From Acidimicrobiales bacterium (GTDB lineage: Bacteria; Actinomycetota; Acidimicrobiia; Acidimicrobiales; JAUJNH01), in NCBI GenBank assembly GCA_030448245.1, contig JAUJNH010000008.1, forward strand, positions 1 through 64,000: a stretch of DNA of 64,000 bases. Direction: 5' to 3'. Below the pieces are notes generated by a model. It was not told the DNA's origin, searched no databases, and saw nothing but the letters and a program-made list of their open reading frames with translations. The translations under genes were made by a program, and so were the position numbers. Of the stretch, positions 34,934 through 43,943 are shown piece by piece (position 1 is the first letter of the stretch; every line of letters starts with the position of its first letter).

Positions 34934-36217
34934 GTGCCAGCCGCCCGCGGGACCGCCTCGGCGCCCCCTCCCCCGCTCCGTCCCGCGACGACGGCGTGGC
35001 TGAGCGACCGGCTGGTCGAGCTCAGCTTCGCCAACCCGTTGCTCGACCCGCCGTTCCCAGCGACGATCGTGCGGGTCCTGGTGCCCGCCGGGTGCGGGTC
35101 GTCGCCGAAGCGGCACCCGGTGGTCCTGCTGCTCCACGGGATCGGCGACTCGGCCCGGGCCTGGACGACCAGGCACGACGGCTGGCCGGTCACCCTCGAG
35201 GCGTTCACGGCCGACAAGGACGTGATCGTCGTCATGCCGGACGGCGGCCAGGGTGCCAACGCCGGCTGGTACAGCGACTGGCGCAACGGCGGCGAGCTCG
35301 GAGCCCCCGCGTGGGAGACCTACCACCTCGACCAGCTGCTCGCCTACGTCGACCACGCCTTCCCCACCCGCACCGACCGGGCCGGACGGGTCGTGGCCGG
35401 CCTGTCGATGGGCGGGTTCGGCGCCATGAGCTACGCAGCCCGCCACCCCGACCGCTTCGCCGGCGCCTTCAGCTTCTCGGGCGCCCTCGACACCAGCCTC
35501 CTGGTCGGCATCTTCGACGACCGGATCTGGGGCGGCCCGGGCGACGACGACCTCCACCGGCGAGGCCACAACCCGGTGGATCTGGCCGACAACCTGGCCG
35601 ACACCCAGGTGTGGTTCCGGATCGGGATGGGGATGGCCGGTGGCCCGGGCCCGAAGGACCCCGAGTCGGCGGGCCTGGAGGCGCTGCTGTGGCCCACCAA
35701 CCAGTCCTTCGCCGGCGCTCTGTTCGCGGCCGGCGTGCCGCACACCTACGAGGCCTACCCGCAGGGGGGACACAACTGGTACCACTGGCACGACGGCTTC
35801 CAGCGGGCCTGGCCGCAGATGCAGGCGCTGTTCGACGACCCACAGCCGGCGCCGCCGTCGTTCCGCTACCGCTCGGCCGAGCCGTCCTTCCGGATCTGGG
35901 GGTGGGCGGTCACGGTCGCCCGCCCGGTGGTCGAGCTCCTCCAGCTCCGGGACGTGTCGGCGGCTGGTCTCCGGCTGGAGGGCAGCGGCACGGTGAGCCT
36001 GGTGACACCCCCGGCGTACCGCCCCGGCGCGCCCTACTCGATCCAGGCGACGCCAGGGGCCTCGGTGCAGCCTGCGTTGGCCTCGGCCGACGATGCCGGG
36101 CGCCTGCAGCTCAGCGTCGCCCTGGGCCCGCCCCTGACGGCAGCCGCGACATCGTTGGCGCCTGCGGTCCCGGCCTGGGCTCGGGCGGCGACGGTCACCA
36201 TCCAGCCCGCCGGTTGA
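34934..36217 (+). CDS. Esterase, alpha/beta-hydrolase (FrmB/antigen 85-like)
   Basis: The start GTG 34934 gives 427 residues. The hydrolase domain holds PVVLLLHGIGDSARAW (oxyanion loop), DVIVVMPDGGQG, the nucleophile elbow GLSMGGFGAMSYAARHP and a late His in QGGHNWYHWHDGF. A C-terminal beta domain of about 120 residues (FRYRSAEPSFRIWGW onward) follows, perhaps for binding. The Gly-Leu-Ser-Met-Gly-Gly elbow and layout match the S-formylglutathione hydrolase/mycolyltransferase esterase group. No clear signal peptide. Confidence 0.8.
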   Translation: MPAARGTASAPPPPLRPATTAWLSDRLVELSFANPLLDPPFPATIVRVLVPAGCGSSPKRHPVVLLLHGIGDSARAWTTRHDGWPVTLEAFTADKDVIVVMPDGGQGANAGWYSDWRNGGELGAPAWETYHLDQLLAYVDHAFPTRTDRAGRVVAGLSMGGFGAMSYAARHPDRFAGAFSFSGALDTSLLVGIFDDRIWGGPGDDDLHRRGHNPVDLADNLADTQVWFRIGMGMAGGPGPKDPESAGLEALLWPTNQSFAGALFAAGVPHTYEAYPQGGHNWYHWHDGFQRAWPQMQALFDDPQPAPPSFRYRSAEPSFRIWGWAVTVARPVVELLQLRDVSAAGLRLEGSGTVSLVTPPAYRPGAPYSIQATPGASVQPALASADDAGRLQLSVALGPPLTAAATSLAPAVPAWARAATVTIQPAG

Positions 36218-36422
36218 CCGCGCGCAAACCTTCCGGCACGACAGCAGCCCGCGGCAGGATCCTGTTTGGCTGACGGCGGGGACAGGTAGGCCCTTGGCCA
36301 GATCGGGTCTGGACGGGGCGGTCCCCCACGTGCTGTCCGGCCACGAGACGCACATCGGCACGTCACCCCGCCGGCGTCGGCTGCCGCGGCGGACGGCGTC
36401 GGCTCGAGCAAGGAGCGTTGGC

Positions 36423-37604
36423 ATGAAGGCACTCACCTGGCACGGCAAGCGAGACGTGCGCGTCGACACCGTCCCCGACCCCACGATCGAAGAGCCCACC
36501 GACGCCATCGTCCGGGTCACCTCGACCGGCCTGTGCGGCTCTGACCTCCACCTGTACGAGCTGTTCGGGCCGTTCCTCGACGAGGGGGACATCCTCGGCC
36601 ACGAGCCCATGGGCATCGTGGAGGCCGTCGGCTCGTCCGTCACCCAGATCGAGCCCGGCGACCGGGTCGTCGTCCCGTTCAACATCTCGTGCGGCTCGTG
36701 CTGGATGTGCAGCCACGACCTGCAGTCGCAGTGCGAGACGACGCAGGTGCGCGAGCAGGGCACCGGGGCGTCGCTGTTCGGCTACACCAAGCTCTACGGC
36801 CAGGTCGCCGGTGGCCAGGCCGAGCTGCTGCGGGTGCCCCAGGCCCACTACGGGCCGATCACGGTGCCGGACGGGCCGCCCGACGATCGGTTCCTGTACC
36901 TGAGCGACGTGCTGCCGACGGCGTGGCAGGCCGTCGAGTACGCGTCGGTCCCCGAGGGGGGAGCCGTCGCCGTCCTCGGCTTGGGACCGATCGGCCAGAT
37001 GTCGGCCCGGATCGCCCGGCACCGGGGGGCGAGCCAGGTGTTCGGGATCGACCTCGTGCCCGAGCGCCTCGCCGCCGCCGCCGCCCACGGGATCGAGGCC
37101 CTGGACCTGTCCGACGTCGACGACCTGGGGGCGGAGCTGCGGGAGCGAACCGGCGGCCGGGGCCCCGACTCGGTGATCGACGCCGTGGGCATGGAGGCCC
37201 ACGGCTCGGGTGGGGCGCAGGCCGCGCAGACCTTCGTGGGCCTGCTGCCCGACGCCGTCGCCGCGCCGTTGATGCAGAACGCCGGCGTCGACCGCCTGGC
37301 CGCGCTGCTGGCAGGCATCGACATCGTGCGGAGGGGTGGGACCCTGTCGATCAGCGGCGTCTACGGCGGCAACGTCGACCCGCTGCCCCTGCTGCAGATG
37401 TTCGACAAGCAGCTGACGGTGCGCATGGGCCAGGCCAACGTGAAGCGGTGGGTCGACGACCTGATGCCGCTCCTGGGGGACGACGACCCGCTCGGGGTCG
37501 ACCAGCTGGCCACCCACCACGTGCCGCTCGACGAGGCGCCGCAGGCCTACGCCACCTTCCAGAAGAAGGAGGACGGCGCCCTCAAGGTCGTCTTCAGGCC
37601 GTGA
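36423..37604 (+). CDS. Zinc-dependent alcohol dehydrogenase
   Basis: The 393-residue medium-chain dehydrogenase shows catalytic zinc ligands in STGLCGSDLH and GHEPMG, four structural-zinc Cys in CGSCWMCSHDLQSQC, and NAD(P) fold AVLGLGPIGQM. The long loop and total length resemble glutathione-independent formaldehyde dehydrogenase-like enzymes. AGGAGCGTTGGC precedes the ATG. Substrate is unknown. Confidence 0.85.
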   Translation: MKALTWHGKRDVRVDTVPDPTIEEPTDAIVRVTSTGLCGSDLHLYELFGPFLDEGDILGHEPMGIVEAVGSSVTQIEPGDRVVVPFNISCGSCWMCSHDLQSQCETTQVREQGTGASLFGYTKLYGQVAGGQAELLRVPQAHYGPITVPDGPPDDRFLYLSDVLPTAWQAVEYASVPEGGAVAVLGLGPIGQMSARIARHRGASQVFGIDLVPERLAAAAAHGIEALDLSDVDDLGAELRERTGGRGPDSVIDAVGMEAHGSGGAQAAQTFVGLLPDAVAAPLMQNAGVDRLAALLAGIDIVRRGGTLSISGVYGGNVDPLPLLQMFDKQLTVRMGQANVKRWVDDLMPLLGDDDPLGVDQLATHHVPLDEAPQAYATFQKKEDGALKVVFRP

Positions 37605-37614
37605 CCTGGCGCGG

Positions 37615-38124
37615 TCAGGTGGCCGGGTCGAGGATGCGCTGGACGTCGAAGAGGTGGTGCTCTCCCTCGTGGACGGTGTGGCGGCCCACCCAGCCCACGT
37701 CGACCTCGGTCCGGTCCGGGTAGCCGTAGACGCAGCGGCGGGCGAGCTGATCGGCCGACAGCCCGTCGAAGAGCCGGGCCAGGAGCCCGGCGGCGAGGGC
37801 CATCTCCTGGGCGACCAGCCCCGGCGCCTCATCGGCGTACCGGCACAGGGTGACCCGCTGCTCGCGGTACATGGGGGGGAAGCCGGGCCGGTCCTCGACG
37901 AGTGCACGGACGACGCGGTCCCGCTGGACCAGCATGACGTCGCGGACGTGACAGGCGTACTCGAGGGCCGACCACGTGGCCGGGTCCGGCCGGGTGCGGA
38001 GCTCTTCGCCGGCGCCCGCACCCAGCAGGGCCTCGAACCTGGCGGCGACGTCGCGGACGGCCGCCCCGACGTGCGGCGCCGGGAGGTCGTCCAGGACGAA
38101 GCCGCAATCCGAGCAGGGGCCCAC
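37615..38124 (-). CDS. DinB-like four-helix protein
   Basis: The 169-residue frame from GTG 38124 begins CSDCGFVLDDL (a CxxC) and has the DinB/YfiT helical pattern with possible metal His at WSALEYACHVRDV and the late HTVHEGEHHLFDV. Such proteins include mycothiol-dependent maleylpyruvate isomerase relatives. Substrate unknown. Confidence 0.7.
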   Translation of the reverse strand: MGPCSDCGFVLDDLPAPHVGAAVRDVAARFEALLGAGAGEELRTRPDPATWSALEYACHVRDVMLVQRDRVVRALVEDRPGFPPMYREQRVTLCRYADEAPGLVAQEMALAAGLLARLFDGLSADQLARRCVYGYPDRTEVDVGWVGRHTVHEGEHHLFDVQRILDPAT

Positions 38125-38193
38125 CCGGACAGTCTGCCCCGCCGGAGGAACACCACGGGCTGGGGCTTCGTTGTCACACCCGAGAGGAGACTG

Positions 38194-38394
38194 ATGCACA
38201 TGGACACCGAGCGAACCGAGCAGCTGGCCCTCCTGCCCGATCACGCGGTGGCCGGCGGCCGGGCCTCCGCCTGGCGGCTGGACGAGGCCACCCGCTCCCG
38301 GGGCCGCCAGGGCGTGGCCGCCGCTCGCCACGCGCTGGCCGAGGCCGCCGCCCGCCGGGCCGCGGCCCGTCCCGATCACAGCCAGGCGGCCTGA
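38194..38394 (+). CDS. Small unknown protein
   Basis: A 66-residue frame, MHMDTERTEQLALLPDHAV...RPDHSQAA, preceded by GAGAGGAGACTG, a good ribosome site. It is rich in Ala and Arg, with no membrane segment. No family recognised. Confidence 0.4.
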   Translation: MHMDTERTEQLALLPDHAVAGGRASAWRLDEATRSRGRQGVAAARHALAEAAARRAAARPDHSQAA

Positions 38395-38457
38395 ACCTCC
38401 CTGGCCCCAAGGCCCGCTGGTGCGGGCCGTCACGCAGCGGTGTCATGGTGGGGCGCG

Positions 38458-38991
38458 GTGACTGGACGATGCACTTCGATGCTCCTCGCGCTCGGCATGG
38501 GTGCGGCGTTCCTTCTCGGCTGCGGCCAGGCGGGCAGGAGCCCGGTTGCGGGCGGCGGCGGGAACGCCACGGTCGAGGCTGCGGTCGACGGCGACACCCT
38601 GGCCGTGCGCGTCGACGGCGGCCGGCGCGAACGGGTCCGCCTCCTCGGGATCGACACCCCGGAGTCGGTCAAGCGCGACACGCCGGTCGAGTGCTTCGCC
38701 AAGGAGGCGGCCGGCCGGCTCCGGGCCCTGCTGCCCGGTGGCACGCCCGTGCGGCTGGTGCGCGACGTCGAGGAGCGCGACCGGTACGGACGCCTTCTCG
38801 CCTACGTCTACCGCCAGCCCGACGGGCTGTTCGTCAACCTCGACCTGGTGCGGGGCGGCTACGCCCAGCTGCTCACCTACCCCCCGAACGTGGCCCACAC
38901 CGAGGAGCTGCGGCGGGCGGCCGCCGATGCCCGGCGGGCCGGTCGCGGGCTCTGGGGATCGTGCCCGGCCGCCGCTAGCCTGCCCCCGTGA
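38458..38991 (+). CDS. Secreted thermonuclease-like lipoprotein (SNase)
   Basis: The product is 177 residues from GTG 38458 (an upstream ATG at 38440 is possible). Lipobox FLLGCG directs lipid anchoring. The SNase OB-fold shows VDGDTLAVRVDGG, RVRLLGIDTPES (Arg/Asp of the active site), EERDRYGRLLAYVY and GYAQLLTYPPN...AADARRAGRGLWG. It should degrade DNA/RNA outside the cell with calcium. It overlaps the next gene by GTGA. Confidence 0.85.
   Translation: MTGRCTSMLLALGMGAAFLLGCGQAGRSPVAGGGGNATVEAAVDGDTLAVRVDGGRRERVRLLGIDTPESVKRDTPVECFAKEAAGRLRALLPGGTPVRLVRDVEERDRYGRLLAYVYRQPDGLFVNLDLVRGGYAQLLTYPPNVAHTEELRRAAADARRAGRGLWGSCPAAASLPP
38976..38981 (+). promoter_or_regulatory. Putative leaderless -10 (TAGCCT)
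   Basis: Six bases before GTG 38988, inside the end of the thermonuclease gene; would allow separate expression of the YdjC gene. Confidence 0.35.
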
Positions 38992-39845
38992 CCGAGCCTG
39001 CCGCGTCGCCGGCCAGCCCGCTGGCCGAGCGGCTGGGCCATCCGCCCGGGACCTCGGTGCTCGTCATCACCGCCGACGACCTCGGCAGCAGCCACGCCGC
39101 CACGGCCGGCTGCTACGACGCCCTGCGCCGCGGCCTCGCCTCCAGCTCCGGCCTGGCCGTGCCCTGCCCGTGGGCCAGGGCGGCAGCCGGCGGCTACCGA
39201 GGTGAGGACGTCGGCGTGCACCTCGTCGTGAACGCCGAGCTGGATGCCGTCCGCTGGGGGCCGATCACCCACGCCCCGTCCCTGCTCGACGGCGACGGCG
39301 GCTTTCCCCGCACGGTCGAAGACCTGTGGGACCACGCCGACGTCGACGAGGTCCGCCGCGAGGTGCGGGCCCAGCTGGAACGGGCCGTCCTCTGGGGCTT
39401 CGACGTCACCCACCTGTCGGTCCACCTCGACGCCCTCCTGCTGCGCCCGGAGTTCTTCGACGTCATCCTCGAGGTGGCCATCGACGAGCGCCTCCCGCTG
39501 CGGCTGCCCCCGGACCGCCAGCTCGCGGCCGCCGGCTTCCCCCTGCGCCGGCGGTGCGCGGAGGAGCGGGTCGTGGTCCCCGACCGGGTGCTGCGCACAC
39601 GACCCAGCCGTCCCCCCCGCGTCCTCCTCGAGCACTTCCTGATCGAACCACGGCCCGGCATCACCGAGCTCGTGGTGCGGCCGGCGCTCGAGACGCCCGA
39701 GCTGCGGGCCATGGACCCCGGCTGGGCCGAGCGGGTCGACGACCACGACCTCATCACCACCGACGCCGCCGTGACCGGCCTCCTGGCCCGCTCGAACGTG
39801 GTCGTCACCGGCTATCGCGCCCTGCGCGAGGCGATGCGCACCTGA
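38988..39845 (+). CDS. YdjC/ChbG-like polysaccharide deacetylase
   Basis: The 285-residue YdjC-family protein reads VLVITADDLGSSHAATAGCYDALRRG (metal Asp pair), VGVHLVVNAE, and THLSVHLDALLLRPEFFDVILEVA with the zinc His. The family removes acetyl groups from oligosaccharides such as chitobiose. It overlaps the nuclease gene by 4 bases but may also have its own promoter. Confidence 0.8.
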   Translation: MTEPAASPASPLAERLGHPPGTSVLVITADDLGSSHAATAGCYDALRRGLASSSGLAVPCPWARAAAGGYRGEDVGVHLVVNAELDAVRWGPITHAPSLLDGDGGFPRTVEDLWDHADVDEVRREVRAQLERAVLWGFDVTHLSVHLDALLLRPEFFDVILEVAIDERLPLRLPPDRQLAAAGFPLRRRCAEERVVVPDRVLRTRPSRPPRVLLEHFLIEPRPGITELVVRPALETPELRAMDPGWAERVDDHDLITTDAAVTGLLARSNVVVTGYRALREAMRT

Positions 39846-40048
39846 GCTGCGGGGGGGTGAGACGCCGTCGCTCGAGGCGTCCCACCCCTCTCCACGGCTG
39901 CGCACCCCCGAGGGGGTTGGAGGTGCGGCCGGTCGGCTGGATGGTGCCGGGGGAGGCTCCCACCGCCGTCCTCACCCCGGAGCGTACGGACGCCTGGTTT
40001 CGTGCCGGTTGCGAACGGGGGAACGCTGCGTGTACCGGCCTGGAACCC

Positions 40049-40849
40049 TCAGCGCTGCACGAGGCCGTACCCGACGGCCTGGTTCTGCGAGATCACGACG
40101 CCCGGCGCCTGCTCGACCGTCAGGGCCAAGGCGTCGGTGGCGTCGGGAACCCGGAAGGTGAGCACGTCGAGGTCTCGGCCCGGGACGCCGAGGGAGAGCT
40201 TCTGGCCTCCCGCCACCGCCCACAGCTGGTAGGTGCGCCCATCCGGCAGGCTCGGCGCCCCCTTGTCGATGAGGTAGCCCGTCCCGTCGGCCAGGACCAC
40301 GGCGTCCGCCAGCGGGGCCCGTTCCGGGGTGATCAGGTGGACCGCCCGGGCTCCGTCGGCCAGCGCGGCGGCAGCCGCCTCCCGCACGAGGCGGGCCCTG
40401 GCGCCCTCCTCGCTCAGGGCCTGGGCCACCTTCTCGATCTGGTCGTCCTGGCTGCGCAGGGCGCTCTGGACCTGGAGCCCGCCGGCCCCCAGCCCGACGA
40501 CGACGGCGGCGGCGGCGACCGCCGCCGCGACCCGCGAGCCGCGGCGGCGCCGGGCGCCGGCGCGGCCACCAGCTTCGTTGCCGAGCATGAGCCCGAGGGC
40601 AGGCGCGGCCGACGCCGGGGGGGCAGCGTCGAGCTTGGCGGCCATCCGGTCCCACATGCCCTCTGGGGCGGTGGTCCCGGCGTAGGCCAGGAGCGCGGCC
40701 ACCTCACGGTGCTCGCGCACCTCGTCTCGGCAGCGGGGGCAGGTGGCCAGGTGGGCCTCGATGGCCGCAGCCTCGTCGGGCTCGACGGCGTCGAGGGCGA
40801 AGGCGCCGAGAAGCTGGCGGATCTCGTCGTGCTGCAGGTGCAGGTTCAC
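40049..40849 (-). CDS. Anti-sigma factor, RskA type
   Basis: GTG 40849 overlaps the sigma gene stop (TGA within GTGA). The 266-residue product has a zinc-binding anti-sigma domain with HLATCPRCRDEVREH near 32-46, one membrane helix (VAAAVAAAAVVVGLGAGG near 105) and a C-terminal extracytoplasmic RskA domain (YQLWAVAGGQKLSLGV). It should hold the ECF sigma factor at the membrane until a signal triggers release. Confidence 0.85.
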   Translation of the reverse strand: MNLHLQHDEIRQLLGAFALDAVEPDEAAAIEAHLATCPRCRDEVREHREVAALLAYAGTTAPEGMWDRMAAKLDAAPPASAAPALGLMLGNEAGGRAGARRRRGSRVAAAVAAAAVVVGLGAGGLQVQSALRSQDDQIEKVAQALSEEGARARLVREAAAAALADGARAVHLITPERAPLADAVVLADGTGYLIDKGAPSLPDGRTYQLWAVAGGQKLSLGVPGRDLDVLTFRVPDATDALALTVEQAPGVVISQNQAVGYGLVQR

Positions 40850-41421
40850 GGTGCCCCGATCCCCGCTGCGCTGAGCGAGCCACGCATGCGCCGCAAGCCG
40901 GAGCGGATGCGCGACTTGACGGTCCCCTCGGGTGCACCGAGGAGCTCGGCCACCTCCCGGTAGGAGTGGCCGCCGAAGTAGGCGAGCTCGATGGCCCGGC
41001 GCTCGTCCACCGGCAGGTCGGCCACGGCCTCCTTCACATGGTCGGCCACGGCCAGGTCCCAAACCTCATGCTCGATGTCGTACCCGGCTTCTGCGGTGCC
41101 CCGGGCGTCCTTCTCCTCCCGCCGGCGGCGGGACACGTCCGAGCGCAGGATGTCCACGGCTCGGCCGTGCGACTGGGCCAGCAGGAACGAGCGGAGGGTC
41201 CCCCGGTCGGGGTCGAAGCGGTCCGGGGAGTTCCAGAGCCGGAGGAAGATCTCCTGCACGACCTCTTCAGCTGCGGCGTCGTCGCACAGCACCCGCCGGG
41301 CCAAGGCGTGGACCGCGCCGGCGTGACGGCGGAACGCCTCGGCCAGCGCGTCCTGGCGCCACCGGCCGATGGCCACCACGAGGGCAGCGTCGCCCATCTC
41401 TCGCAGGATCGTGCTCGACAT
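40846..41421 (-). CDS. ECF RNA polymerase sigma factor (SigK/SigL-like)
   Basis: The 191-residue protein has region 2 as LAEAFRRHAGAVHALARRVL...AAEEVVQEIFLRLW..PDRFDPDRG and region 4 as LPVDERRAIELAYFGGHSYREVAELLGAPEGTVKSRIRSGLRRMR. It is coupled to its RskA-type anti-sigma factor. The divergent cupredoxin/ferritin-like cluster is a probable target. Confidence 0.9.
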   Translation of the reverse strand: MSSTILREMGDAALVVAIGRWRQDALAEAFRRHAGAVHALARRVLCDDAAAEEVVQEIFLRLWNSPDRFDPDRGTLRSFLLAQSHGRAVDILRSDVSRRRREEKDARGTAEAGYDIEHEVWDLAVADHVKEAVADLPVDERRAIELAYFGGHSYREVAELLGAPEGTVKSRIRSGLRRMRGSLSAAGIGAP

Positions 41422-41525
41422 CTGCGCGGTGTTCGGTTCTGAGGGAGGCCTCGGATGACGGCCGGGGACGTTCAGGACGACGACGCTACGCGGCGACCCG
41501 GTCATCTGGAGCCTGCGCCGCTCCG

Positions 41526-41531
41526 TAGAAT
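41526..41531 (+). promoter_or_regulatory. Putative leaderless -10 (TAGAAT)
   Basis: Five bases before ATG 41537. The 115-base gap to the divergent sigma gene also contains CATCTG and CCGTAG that might serve an ECF promoter, but that reading is speculative. Confidence 0.4.
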
Positions 41532-41536
41532 GCAGC

Positions 41537-41911
41537 ATGGCCCAACTTCGCTCCCACACCTCCGCCTTCGCCGCCGGGCTCCTCGCCGTAACCCTGACGG
41601 CGTGTGGAAGCGATGGCGGCGACGGCGGCACGGCGGCCCCCACCGCTGGCGCCGCCGGTGACCAGGTCGAGGTGCAGGGGTTCGCGTACAAGCCCGAGAA
41701 CCTCACGGTGAAGGCGGGGACCAAGGTCACCTGGACGTTCAAGGACGACGCCGACCACAACGTCGAGCCCGTCGGTGACGCCGAGCTCACCAAGAGCCCC
41801 GACCTGAAGAGTGGCGGCACCTACTCGTTCACCTTCACCAAGCCGGGCATGGTGAAGTACCGGTGCTCGATCCACAACTACATGACCGGCACCGTCATGG
41901 TCACCGCTTGA
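41537..41911 (+). CDS. Cupredoxin-domain lipoprotein
   Basis: The 124-residue protein has lipobox TLTACG, a Gly/Ala linker and a plastocyanin-like domain. Copper ligands are visible: His in DDADHNVEP and Cys, His, Met in CSIHNYMTG. It is anchored outside the membrane and likely carries one electron. Followed by two ferritin-like genes, all same strand. Confidence 0.85.
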   Translation: MAQLRSHTSAFAAGLLAVTLTACGSDGGDGGTAAPTAGAAGDQVEVQGFAYKPENLTVKAGTKVTWTFKDDADHNVEPVGDAELTKSPDLKSGGTYSFTFTKPGMVKYRCSIHNYMTGTVMVTA

Positions 41912-41936
41912 CCACGTCCCGAACAGGAGAACCTCA

Positions 41937-42692
41937 ATGACCCTCGACTTCGACGTCGAGCGCTTCAACGATGCGGTCGCCGAGAGCGAGGAGCAGCACC
42001 ACGAGTCGATGCGGACGTTCGACCGCGACCTCCGCGACCTGCACGCCGAGACCCGCAGGGCGCTGGGAGGGACCAGCCGCCGCGACCTGCTCATCCGGTC
42101 GGCGCTGGCCACCACCGCCCTGACCTTCGGGAGCCAGGTCCTGCCGCTCGGCGGGCTCCTCACCGGCGTCGCCGGAGCCCAGGTGCTGACGGATGCCGAC
42201 ATCGCCGCCTTCGCCGCCTCGCTCGAGTACGCCGCCGTGGCCACCTACACCGCCGCCTCCGGCACCGGGAAGCTCACCACCCCGGCGGTCGCCGCCGCCG
42301 CCACGTTGTTCGCCGCGCAGCACAAGGCCCACGGTGACGCGTTCGCCGCCGCCTCCGCCGACAAGATCCTCCCGGACAGCCCGAACAAGACCGTCCTGAC
42401 CGCCCTGACCACCCGGCTGACCCAGTCCGACGCCGAGATGGACATCGTCAAGCTGGCCTTCGAGGTCGAGAACGCGGCCGCTGCCACCTACCAGTTCACC
42501 CTGGGTGCACTGGAGACCGTGAGGTACCAGCAGCTGGCCGCGTCGATCCTGCCCATCGAAGCCGGCCACGCCGCCGTCCTCGGCCAGATCCTGTTCACGG
42601 GGGACCCGAAGAACGACAAGGAGAAGGTCTGGATGCCGGCGTTCCAGACCGAGGCCGGCTTCATCGACCCCGCCAAGAACCCGCTGGCCTGA
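41937..42692 (+). CDS. Ferritin-like protein with Tat signal
   Basis: The 251-residue protein has a cytoplasmic-looking N-terminus of 42 residues, then TSRRDLLIRSALATTAL, a twin-arginine export signal. The mature part is a PF13668-type ferritin-like bundle (LEYAAVATYTAA, QHKAHGDAF, FEVENAAAATYQF, EAGHAAVLGQIL) with Glu/His at metal-ligand positions. GAACAGGAGAACCTCA is its ribosome site. Role may be iron handling or oxidative stress outside the cell. Confidence 0.75.
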   Translation: MTLDFDVERFNDAVAESEEQHHESMRTFDRDLRDLHAETRRALGGTSRRDLLIRSALATTALTFGSQVLPLGGLLTGVAGAQVLTDADIAAFAASLEYAAVATYTAASGTGKLTTPAVAAAATLFAAQHKAHGDAFAAASADKILPDSPNKTVLTALTTRLTQSDAEMDIVKLAFEVENAAAATYQFTLGALETVRYQQLAASILPIEAGHAAVLGQILFTGDPKNDKEKVWMPAFQTEAGFIDPAKNPLA

Positions 42693-42717
42693 CGCCACAC
42701 CAGGACGAGGAGCACAC

Positions 42718-43500
42718 ATGGAGACCAGCAACGACGCCGTCCGACGAGCCCTGCGCGAGATCGACGCCGGCCACCGCGACGAGCTGGCGGCGACCGAGGA
42801 GGCCATCGACCGCCTGTACCAGAGCGACGCCCCGGCCGCCACCAAGTGGGATGTCATCACCGGAGGTGCCAACCGGGCGCGCTGGATGAAGGTCGGCGGG
42901 GTCACCGTGCTGACCAGCGCCGTGCTGGCGGCCTGCGGCGGCGGTGACGCGGCCGCGCCGCCCCCCGGGCCCGCCCCCGGCGGCCCGACCACGACGACAC
43001 CCGAGCAGTCGAAGGAGGACCCGGCCGACCTCAGGATCTTCCGCTTCGCGGCCAGCCTCGAGAACCTGGCCGTGGCGGCCTACGACGCCGGGGCTGCTCG
43101 CCTCACGACGCCGGCCGTGGTCGCCGCCGCCAAGCTCTTCCAGGAGCACCACAAGGACCACGCCAAGCTGTTCAACGCCTTGCTCACGACCAACGGCGAG
43201 AAGGCGTTCACCGAGCCCAACGGCGTCCTCCTGGCCACGCTGAAGCCTCAGATCGACGCGCTGGCCACTGAGGCCGACGTGCTCGCCTTCGCCCAGGACC
43301 TCGAGCTGAAGGCCGCCTCCACCTACTTCTCGACCGTCGGCGTGCTCCAGGGGGAGAAGCTGGCCTACACCACCATGACGATCGGCAGCACCGAGTACCG
43401 CCACGCCGCCCTGCTGTCGTCGATCAGGGGCGTCCCGATCGAGTCGACCAAGCCCGGCTTCCTGACGACGGCCGAGGCCATCGCACCCGTCGGCGTCTAG
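42718..43500 (+). CDS. Ferritin-like lipoprotein
   Basis: This 260-residue paralogue of the preceding gene is anchored differently: 60 residues, then MKVGGVTVLTSAVLAACGGG with a lipobox. The bundle reads SLENLAVAAYDAG, LFQEHHKDHAKLF, DLELKAASTYF, STEYRHAALLSS. GAGGAGCACAC precedes the ATG 26 bases after the last stop. Paired ferritin-like genes next to a cupredoxin suggest a redox-metal module. Confidence 0.75.
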   Translation: METSNDAVRRALREIDAGHRDELAATEEAIDRLYQSDAPAATKWDVITGGANRARWMKVGGVTVLTSAVLAACGGGDAAAPPPGPAPGGPTTTTPEQSKEDPADLRIFRFAASLENLAVAAYDAGAARLTTPAVVAAAKLFQEHHKDHAKLFNALLTTNGEKAFTEPNGVLLATLKPQIDALATEADVLAFAQDLELKAASTYFSTVGVLQGEKLAYTTMTIGSTEYRHAALLSSIRGVPIESTKPGFLTTAEAIAPVGV

Positions 43501-43514
43501 ACCAATGATGGGCC

Positions 43515-43901
43515 TCAGAACTTGGTTTGTGACCGCAGGTCCTTCTGGAGCTCTTTGTACTCGGGGGCGTTGGTGAGCGGCATCAGCTGCATGAGCTTCT
43601 GCATGTTGCCGGTGACCTTGATGCGGCCCTGCATGAACGCGGCGTTGGCGTCGAGCTCGCCCTTGGCGATCTTCACGGCGTCCTCGTAGGACTGGGTGAG
43701 CGTCACCTCGGGGTCGGGGGCGTCGCCGAGGGCAGCCTCGAGGAGCTTCCCGTCCTCGAGCACCCAGTGGTACTTGACGTCGCCGTCCGGCCCGCCGGTC
43801 ACGACGTACTGCATCCGCGCCGAGGTCCCCGGGCGCTCGGGCTGGTCCTCGGACAGCTTCTTCTGCAGGTCCATGTACTCCTGCGACAAGAACTTCGCCA
43901 T
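43515..43901 (-). CDS. SCP2 sterol-binding domain protein
   Basis: The 128-residue single-domain SCP2 protein contains VKYHWVLEDGKLLEAALGDAPDPEVTLTQSYEDAVKIAKGELDANAAFMQGRIKVTGNMQKLMQLMPL, the typical order of strands and the GRIKVTGN block; I list it in pieces as DPEVTLTQSYED and QGRIKVTGNMQKLM. It binds lipids or acyl-CoA in a hydrophobic tunnel. GGGGGAGCGCC precedes the ATG. Confidence 0.85.
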   Translation of the reverse strand: MAKFLSQEYMDLQKKLSEDQPERPGTSARMQYVVTGGPDGDVKYHWVLEDGKLLEAALGDAPDPEVTLTQSYEDAVKIAKGELDANAAFMQGRIKVTGNMQKLMQLMPLTNAPEYKELQKDLRSQTKF

Positions 43902-43943
43902 CGGCGCTCCCCCTGGGTTCGTCTGCTCGTGCTCGAAGCGATC

